This document shows positions 55,881-64,000 of a stretch of DNA of 64,000 nucleotides, piece after piece. The translations under genes and the position numbers were made by a program. The stretch's first letter is position 1, and each line of letters begins with the position of its first letter. The notes beneath the pieces were generated by a model. The model ran no database searches. It was not told where the DNA came from and was given only the letters and a program-made list of their open reading frames with translations. This DNA comes from Heterotrichella gracilis (lineage: Eukaryota; Sar; Xanthophyceae; Tribonematales; Xanthonemataceae), in the NCBI GenBank assembly GCA_032358255.1, contig JAULBX010001114.1:371354-435353 (forward strand), read 5' to 3'.

Positions 55881-58800
55881 TCATGCACTACTGGCCCCTT
55901 CCACCGCATCCAAGCGAAATATGAGAGAATGGACATCAATGTGTGCTTGAGAAGGCAGCAAGGCAGCAAAGGTTCCTTGATGCTGTGAATATGAGTGGTA
56001 GATGTTGACCACGATTTCATGCATGCGCTCCAGCCAAACTACCTACGTCGCCACACAAACAGCACTAGTCAGGATTTTAACAGAAATATGCAGTAGCATT
56101 GTACAGAAACACTACTACAGCATGTCTTGAAAATGGATGCTTGATGCTTCATGCTCGCTGTTACCTCAATGCCCTGGATGTCACCCACAGATGCCCATCC
56201 GCCCTCTTCAGTGGAGGCATCAACTGTCCGCATCCTGGTGCGCACCTCGTGGAGGGCTTTGTCAACCTGCAGGTATAAAGCAGGTAACAATGATTCCCCT
56301 GGTGACAGCTGGTAGTGCATTGACGCTGTTCAATAAACAAATACACACCGCTTCATTGAGATGCTTCACCGGGCCCAATGTGTCCAGTATACAGCAAAAG
56401 ACCTTGTGCAGTTCCGTCTGAATGTTTGTCTGCTGCTGCCTACCAAACACCTGTTGGGCTTGATCGTCCAACAAAGCCCCCTGCAACAGTAAGGCAAGTA
56501 TTAGTATGCGTTCCAGCTAACACCCTGCAGGGGCTGGACCAAACTGTCTTGGTGGGCCTTTGTACCACACCACGTGTGCATATTCTCAAAGATCACTGCC
56601 ACCATAAACAGGGAAGCCCATGTGGGTGCCCTACATAATCACTTTTATTTACTCTATAAAGAGCATAGAATGTCTGGGTGCTGCGCGCGTGCGTGAATAG
56701 GCAGGAAATTCTAAGCATGCCATCAAGCATTTATTGTGGCAATGGTGAAGCTGCTGCAGTTCATGAGTGACAGTTTGGAAAGACTCAGCTCTTAGCACTG
56801 TACAATAGAGTAGACAAAATTCCAACAAATTGACTATGCCTGCTGTCATCATCGACCCACAACACACTCCTACAGCTACTGCATGCACAGTGACATTTCA
56901 TATGATCATATGATACTTGTCACAGCCCAATCGGCCAATCTTGGTATATACAGGTACTGAAATCTGCTACCTTCCAAACGGTGGGCACACCTCCTATTGA
57001 CCAGAATCTCCCCAGCAACCGATGCAAGGTGTGCCACACAGTGGTACCACCTGCTTTCAATTGCTCCCGATTCCTAACATATTATGAATGCAGCCAGAAA
57101 GTGTCAAAGTCCTTGCACCACGAAAACAGCTAGACAATGCCCGAGTTGGCGGGCATTGCCACCACACCTTGAGAATTGCCCGTATGTACTCATCATGCGC
57201 TTTGATCAGGCCAGGCAGATCCTTGATGCTCTGAACTTTGCCAGTAAAGTCATTCCAGGCCTTGCCCAACACCTGAACCGCAACATTGCAACTTCAGTTA
57301 TGGAGGTATGATAAATGTTCACACCGCAAGGAGGTGATCTCACCTCAAACATGATGTAATACTGCAGATTTGTGACAAAGTGAGCCATGTCTGTCCTGAT
57401 GCTGTGATAATGCCGCAGCTCCTTCCAAACTTCTGCTGTGCCTGCGACACAGTGCACTTAGAATCGCCTGGTGTCAAATCGTGATCTGGTGAACTGCACC
57501 ACGTGTTTCATTGTACGTACCTGGCACAGAGTAGCCTGTCTCATTTTCAAGGGCTCGCAGGAGGTTTAACTTGCGCTCAGTGTTGTGAAGCAGCTGCCAA
57601 GCAGAGGACAACGTGTGCTCTACACGCTTCATCGACCATAGCAGCTTGAAAGCGCGCAAGTAGCCTGGATCATTCAATTTTTGTAAATTCGTGCATAAAC
57701 TCGTGCACCCCAGCTGTGCATGCCAACAGGTAGCATGCTCACACAACAATGGCACTAATACCTTCCATAGCTGTGCCACGGATGCCATCATTGTCATTCT
57801 TGGCAGAAATAATTGGCGAAAGTGCTTCTGGCACATCATACCGCAAACCAAACACATCCCATCCTGCAGTAAGGTCGCATCATAAGCAGTGGCTCGAGTG
57901 CATGGCTGAGTTCAAGGGATTTGCAGCAGCCGACTGACCTAGTTCGATGTCACCCCCTCCCACAGGGATGTCAAGCTTGATGCGCAGCCGTTCTAGCACT
58001 TCAGGATCGTCAAACTGAGCATTGCTGGCACGAATAGCTGCATCTAGTGTACCATTAAGAACGTACTCAGATACATCTCGTGCCTTCTTACTCAAATCAG
58101 TGCCGACCATGTCCATCAAAGACTGCACAAAATCTCCTTGCGCCAAGAGCAGATATCGTCGCAGTGCATCGCAATGCTTTTCCAGGTGGTGATCCTTGAA
58201 CATCAGCTCAAGGAGGTATCGGTCAATCAGTGCAGCGGCCTGCTCGACTGTTTGTTCCAAAGTTTCATCCTGCATCGCACATGCATTGGTACATTAACAG
58301 AGCATGCAATACGACATGCCAAGCGGGCCAATACCACATGCCAAGCCAGTATTTAATTCAGGAGGATTAAAACACAAAGAATACTGTGAAACAATTGCTG
58401 AAAGATACCATTTCTTGGAATACGCTGTACGTGACCAAAATGTTAAATTTATATCAAGATTAAAATTGCTAAAATAAATTCAGTGAAATCCTCAATGTGT
58501 TCTTGCAGTTCGTGTGTTGTAACAAGCGTTTGGCGAATGAGATTTGGTGTGGGCCTATTTGCAGGTGGTTGGGCGTGGGTTTTGTCTTTTTTCTTTGATG
58601 TACCAAAATTTTATTTAAAAAAAAAAAAACATGCACTCGACATATGGATAATACCATATCACGTATTTAAATCTGCATGCTATACGAACATGATATGCGC
58701 CATACCTGCCCATATGCCAACTGTGCAGCAGCCGAGCATATTGCTGCTCGCAACGGATCGTTCGCCCAATGCAAACCACCGCTGCACTGCCTGCGCAAAG

Positions 58801-60488
58801 TAAGTTTTTTGTGTGCTGTGCCTGGCTGCCAGGACACCTTGCAAGATGGAAATAAATGCAGAATTTCGCAGGTGCCCAAGTTTCATGTGGAATTATGACT
58901 CGTTACCTCACAAAGTTGATGGTCTTGCCCACGTTCAAAATGCGCTCAGCCAGCGCTTGGCTAATAAAATGTGGTAGCATGCCCTCTCGCACAAAGAATC
59001 CTTTCCTCCACAGTTGTTCAGGGCTTCCTGTAAGACACCAGTTTATTGCGCATGTTGTTTTTTGGCAATATTGGGGCCAGGGACAGGGGCAAGCCAGTGC
59101 GATGCGCAGCCTACCTTGAGATGCCAGATCCTTTCCAATGAAAAACTCTTGATGAGCATCATCCAGCTGTCCCTCCATGATCCAGTTGCGAATCATGCCA
59201 AAGAGTGGCTTGCATGCCTTTTGAAGCAACTTCGTCACCACAGCGCAGGTGAGCGAGTCACCATGCTGCAGCAGAGAGTTGAGGACATTGACAAGCGCAC
59301 CTCCCTGCAACACCAATCGCTGTCACAAGTTGTCAAATAGTGCTAGGCTGGGCCTTTGTGACTCCCCTCCCCCCAGCATTTACCTTGTGTTGCTCAGCAT
59401 TGTCCACCAGTTGTGCCAGCAACCTCATTCTGTGAAGAGGTTCTGACAGCCAAACCACCAAACGTTTCAACGTCAAGTACGGCAACGTTCCCTCTTCTGC
59501 AGCAATGAGATTGCGATGTGTGAGGACCTCTGCACGAGTATTTGACCATGCCAATGCTGTCAAGTACGATGCAAACTGGCTAGTACCTGCAGCACCGGCA
59601 TGCGGTTGGACTGGGGGCTGCTGTGCCTGGGCCTCCAGCATGGCCATCAGTCGGTAGTACTCACTCAGCTCCAGTTGTACCGCGGCATGAAATGCTTGCT
59701 GCACCGCACCGTCATACCCAGGCAGAGGGTCAACAGCCCTATCTCCGATTTTCTTCTGTATCCTCCTGCAGCACGCAGTAGAATTCTTCAGATAAGCCCA
59801 TGTGGTGGAGATGCACAAGGACCACCTCGTTGCAAGCGTACCTGAACAGCCACCCAAGTTCGCCAAGGCAACGCAAGAGCTGTTGCTGTACAACTGGTAC
59901 ACCAGTCCCTGCGGACAAGCACCGAGAAAGGTTAAATACCCAAAAAGGGTACCTATTCTCATAATATATGCCCCGTATGTGCCCAACACCCTTCAACAGA
60001 CATAAGGATACCTGAGTCCGTGATGTACGCTCCCAACCCATCATTGCCTTTCTCATCAAACCGTATGTGTTGTCCATCCACGCCCAGGCAGGCATACAGC
60101 AAGTCTCTGACGAGGACAGGCTCTGAAACCTACAGGCAGGAGGGCAGAGACTGGCATGCAGTGCATGGCAAAGCTGTTGGCAGCAATCAATAATATGACG
60201 GCAGACTAACCTCAAAGTCTGTGCTTTCAACGGGCAACAACTGCAAAGCGTCTGTCATAGGGCTCATAGTCAAGTAGCTGCTGGTGCCCTGGTCTTCTCT
60301 AGTTGCCTGCAAAGGAAGGAAGGTAGAAGGGAAGTCGCTAGAATGCATAAACAACAGGAGGAGAACATAGCGCTGCTGGCTGCAGTGCTCGTCTGGATGT
60401 GGTTGCAGGCCCCAACCTTTACCTGCTTCCCCACCCATGCACCATTCAGTGCGGTGCCTCCAAAGGGCAAACGATCAGACGGGAACAT
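55881..60488 (-). CDS. TUBGCP3: γ-tubulin complex component 3
   Basis: GCP3 binds γ-tubulin in the nucleating complex at spindle poles and microtubule-organising centres. Fifteen exons: 60423-60488, 60211-60306, 60012-60129, 59842-59908, 59384-59765, 59115-59304, 58912-59027, 57939-58269, 57762-57863, 57521-57664, 57344-57441, 57168-57272, 56349-56480, 56165-56266, 55881-56042 (TGA 55881-55883). Blocks in order: VSEPVLVRDLLYACLGVDGQ (GRIP1 start), LGELGWLFRRIQKKI, GWDVFGLRYDV, YLRAFKLLWSMKRVEHTL, MAHFVTNLQYYIMFEVL (GRIP2), KAHDEYIRAIL, and the end HIDVHSLIFRLD, matching plant GCP3. About 740 residues, roughly 100 shorter than plant GCP3; the shortfall is N-terminal. Start MFPSDRLPFGG at 60488; an additional upstream exon cannot be excluded. 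Confidence 0.93.
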
Positions 60489-61252
60489 CTGTTGGTCAGA
60501 GTTCGGGTTAAAAGCTCTGGTGTTGGGATCAGACCTGTCCTGTGCAGCATATTGATGCCATCTTGCTATGTTTAAACTGGCTGTAGGTCACCGAACGCCC
60601 GAAAGGCAATACCAAGAAGCGTTGCATATATACAAACCCAGCAACAGCATTGGGTATTGCACGTATTAGCCAACCAGTCGTGGATTTGGGTAGGTGCGTG
60701 TGCAGGTCGCCCACAACAAGCATATATGCATGCATACCCTGAGTGCCGCGATGGTTACAGATTTGTGGAGACGAGATTGAGCCCAGTAACTGTGTTCAGA
60801 CTCTTTTACGAGACGTCGAAATCCAACCTCTCATGCAACGGTCTACGTTTTCACTGTGCCCTTCGTTCGCTGCTGGCACCACTAGAGCTGACTCAACTCC
60901 CCATTTCTTTTCTTTTTGGGTAAAAAACCAGGGAGTTTTCCATATTGTGAAAGCATGCATTGTTGAGTGCATGCATGCATTGGTGTATCCACTGCACTGC
61001 ACCAGCGTTAAATATCCCCTTGCCTGCTATCCAACCCAACTATCCACAACTAACTTTGTGACACCCACCCAATACCTGTGGACACGTTTGTCGCGACACC
61101 CTGTGGTGCATGTTTCGCCAGCCAGCAGGTGACGGCTCCTTGGTGGGTCCCCTTGTCTTGTTGGGCACCAACACCGGTCGACAGTAAACGTGCTATGGCT
61201 TAAGGTTTTGCGGCTGCGGCGCGAATTTGACTCTTGGAGACAAACTCCAGCA
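60489..61252. promoter_or_regulatory. Divergent promoter region, GCP3 / DPH1
   Basis: These 764 bases lie between opposed start codons. There is a short TATATA stretch near 60628, but no element can be assigned with confidence. Confidence 0.35.
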
Positions 61253-63565
61253 ATGGCTGACAACCATCAGTCTGGACCAACTCGCCCTCCCGGCCAGCCG
61301 CTGCGTTTTGTGGGACGCAATGCCAGCCGGCCGGTTGGCAGTGCTGCTGCCTTGCACAACGGTGGCGCGTTGGTGCCTGCGACAAGCTCCACGCGCTCCA
61401 TGCGATCTCAGGTAAATGCATGAGGGCAGTGAGAGCTCTGGTAACCCCAATAGCTGCTCTGAAATCTCGCAAACATATGCAGGTGCCTTCTGAGATTTTG
61501 TGCAACGAGGAGCTGAACGTTGCGATTTCTGTGCTCCCTGCCAACTACAACTTCGAGGTGTGCTCGGCCCTCTTGCGCTGCACCCCAACGCTGCCTTGCC
61601 ATGCCCACAATAGGACGTAGTCAACCCGTACTATCTGGTTGCAGATTCACAAGACAATATGGAGAGCTTTACAACTCCAAGCTTCAGTTGTCGCACTGCA
61701 GTTTCCAGAAGGCTTGCAGATGTACGCCTGCACAATAGCAGACATCTTGGAGAGGTAGGTTTCAACTGTCCTGCCTTTGGAAGTTTTGGGAACTTTCCAC
61801 TGACCCTCACCCTCTGTGAACAGATTCGCCGAAGTGGAGCAGGTTGTTGTGCTGGGTGATGTCACATATGGGGCATGCTGTATTGATGATTATGCAGCGC
61901 AAGCCCTGGGGGCAAACCTCTTGGTGCACTATGGACACTCTTGCTTGGTTCCTGTCAACGTCACATCTGTGTCGACGATGTACGTTTTTGTGGACATCAA
62001 AGTGGACACACAGCATCTGGTGGACACAGTGAGGTAGGTGCAACATAACCGCGTACATCGCATGTTGCCATGTCCCACCCTATCTCCGTAAAAGGCGCCG
62101 CCTTAGGCAAACAGTCTGTGTCAGTGTGGTGCGCCGTGGAGCAAACCTTTGTCTCTGCATGTATGGCCAAGTGGGTTGCACGGACAACAGCCAAAATAAC
62201 TAGGAAGGCATGCGGTCTAGCAAATGCAGCCAGGCAGGCAGCCGTGCGTTGGCAAGCTCTGTTTTCTCATAATTATTTTCAGCATTTAAAATTCTGAATT
62301 CAAAATGCGCTAGAACTTTTGCTGTGTTCAAGGGGTTGGAAAAGTGCACTTCAGAGGCGTGCCATAAACAGATTTGCTGGACTGTCGGTGTTAAACAGCA
62401 CCAAGTGTGTCTGTTTCTCAACATGTGACATGGGCCTTCTTGCAGGCGGAATTTTGACAACACAAGTAATATTGCCCTGGCTGGAACTATTCAGTTTGCA
62501 TCATCCATTCAAGCAGCTCGTCAAGAGCTGGCGGCAGATTTTGCTTGCCTTGCAGTGCCACAAACCAGGCCCTTGTCCCCAGGTAAGGAACATCCACATG
62601 TTGCCACGCTGCTACTGAAGTTAATATTACTGTGCAACGAGCTACTGTGGAGAAGGTGCATGTGTGCAAAACTTCACTGGTATAATGAACGTGCCGATGA
62701 AGCTGCCTTGTACGAGTTAATTGTAACAGCGATCATCAATCGTTCCTATTATGTCAGAGGTGCTCATAGGTGCATTTTGTGCAGGTGAGGTTCTGGGTTG
62801 CACTGCGCCAGTGGTGCCTGCGGAAACAGATGCCATCATATTTGTTGCTGATGGCCGCTTCCACTTGGAGGCCATCATGATTGCAAATCCGGCAGTGCCA
62901 GCGTATCGCTATGATCCATATGCACGGCTACTCACCAGGGAGGATTATGATCACCTGGGGATGCGCATTGTCAGGAAAAGATTTGTTCAAGCAGCCAGCA
63001 ATGCTTCCAAATGGGGGTGTGTATTGGGAACTCTAGGGCGCCAGGTAGGTCATCACCACCAACAGTGTGAGTTGTGCCAGTGATGCACATGCACCGCCAA
63101 ATTGTGGACTGCTTGTGTACATCAAGCTTGTTATATGATTAATTACAGGAATTGTCAAGTAATGTTATTACTGGCCGTGAATGAAAACCATGTATTTACG
63201 AGCATGTTCAACCCCACCTCTGGCAGGGCAACCCTCAGATACTGGAGCATTTGCAGTCTGCGTTGGCGGCAAGGGGGCGCCCTTTTTTCACTGTTCTTTT
63301 GTCGGAGCTGAGCCCAGCAAAGCTGCAAGCCATGCAAGGAGTGGATGCCTGGGTGCAGATAGCATGCCCACGCTTGTCGATTGACTGGGGTGAGGGCTTT
63401 GCACAACCCACATTGACACCTTATGAAGCATTGGTTGCTTTGGGAGAAGTTCAGCCATGGTGGAATGGGGCAGAGACGCGTCCTACAGATGCATACCCAA
63501 TGGATTATTACGCAAAGAATGCTAGGCCATGGGGGAATGCATACATGGTTCAAAAGCCTAAATAA
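61253..63565 (+). CDS. DPH1: Diphthamide synthase subunit DPH1 (3-amino-3-carboxypropyl transferase)
   Basis: With DPH2, DPH1 moves the 3-amino-3-carboxypropyl group of SAM onto a histidine of elongation factor 2, the first step to diphthamide. Exons: 61253-61411, 61483-61557, 61645-61754, 61824-62033, 62446-62582, 62785-63044, 63227-63565 (TAA); about 430 residues. The three cluster cysteines are in their contexts: [20 protein letters not shown] and [11 protein letters not shown]. Further blocks: [74 protein letters not shown] and [16 protein letters not shown]. The match to animal DPH1 rather than DPH2 is clear from the PYEA...YPMDYYA end. Start [13 protein letters not shown] is the first Met of exon 1. 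No broken motif is seen. Confidence 0.96.
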
Positions 63566-64000
63566 CCCTCTCGCAAGGCATAAGGGTTTGCCAAAGCAGG
63601 GGTTGTCATGGCTACAAGGCAAGCGTTTTCCATATATTTTGAGAGTCAGCAGGAAATTTGCCAATGGGATCATCCAGGATCAGCACAGCCGCGGCACGCA
63701 ACTATTGATTGCAAACCAATTTGTAGTGCGTGAAAAGCAGTCATGCGTTGGTTAGGAACGTTGTTGGTCGGACCCATAGAAACGCTGTGCTGCCTGACCA
63801 GCCATAATTATCCCTTAAGCCTTAGCTGGCTGCAGGGTCGACTGTAGGGTGCCACCACCTGGGTGAAGGCATAAACTTCCAAGTGCCTTGCGATATCTTT
63901 TTTTTTTTTTTTTTTTTTTTTCCCCGCGGCGCCAAAGTTACAAGGGCACCCGGGGCAAGGCACAGGCCAAGCCGGGAAACACACGAAACAAAAGAGGAGA
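63566..64000. other. DPH1 downstream region with 24-T run
   Basis: The 3' untranslated region of DPH1 is expected here. An uninterrupted run of 24 T lies at 63898-63921 and is followed by CCCCGCGGCGCC and A-rich sequence to the window edge. The run could be a retroposon tail read in reverse or simply a microsatellite; the window ends too soon to tell. Confidence 0.4.

Noticed and set aside
1-64000. CRISPR arrays, operons, prophage, insertion sequences
   Set aside because: The DNA is eukaryotic nuclear; no regularly spaced repeats or bacterial gene organisation are present.

Overview
The window is nuclear DNA of a green alga (Chlorophyta). Every recognisable gene is split by many short GT-AG introns, the proteins are eukaryotic and most resemble plant forms (β-COP, SECA2 and GCP3 can be followed through conserved blocks), and lineage traits fit: a PA14-domain cell-surface glycoprotein with an SPPPPKSP-type proline-rich shaft, an animal-like selenocysteine pathway kinase, a ferroportin, and a bidomain plant-type phosphoethanolamine N-methyltransferase. 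The last gene argues against Chlamydomonas reinhardtii, which lacks phosphatidylcholine. The species is not identified here.

Layout. 1-5087 (+): 3' part of an SCY1-like pseudokinase (SCYL2). 6610-12815 (-): secreted PA14/proline-rich glycoprotein. 14642-16903 (-): phosphoethanolamine N-methyltransferase, divergent from 17631-19210 (+): O-phosphoseryl-tRNA(Sec) kinase. 20669-24931 (-): coatomer β. 25936-28224 (-): TFIID/SAGA subunit TAF12. 31076-38747 (+): long coiled-coil protein resembling plant ZYP1. 40476-43354 (-): unrecognised ten-exon gene. 44255-51805 (-): SECA2 translocase ATPase, divergent from 52353-55352 (+): ferroportin. 55881-60488 (-): γ-tubulin complex protein GCP3, divergent from 61253-63565 (+): diphthamide synthase DPH1. 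These are unrelated housekeeping genes placed side by side, not an operon or cluster.

The unexpected content lies in introns and intergenic DNA. Two families of short retroposon-like insertions each occur twice, and all four copies carry 13-14 bp exact target-site duplications. One family has a tRNA-type B box and a (TACT)n tail; the other has a (TTTG)n tail. Two fold-back hairpins are also present. Several genes carry decayed copies of their own exon edges, splice site included, in a neighbouring intron, suggesting repeated small local duplication. The ZYP1-like gene has an intact tandem exon duplication, and a fragment resembling one of its exons lies 7 kb upstream.

Exon borders were read by eye from splice consensus, reading-frame phase and recalled family similarity. 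They may be off by a few bases, and no database or transcript was consulted.
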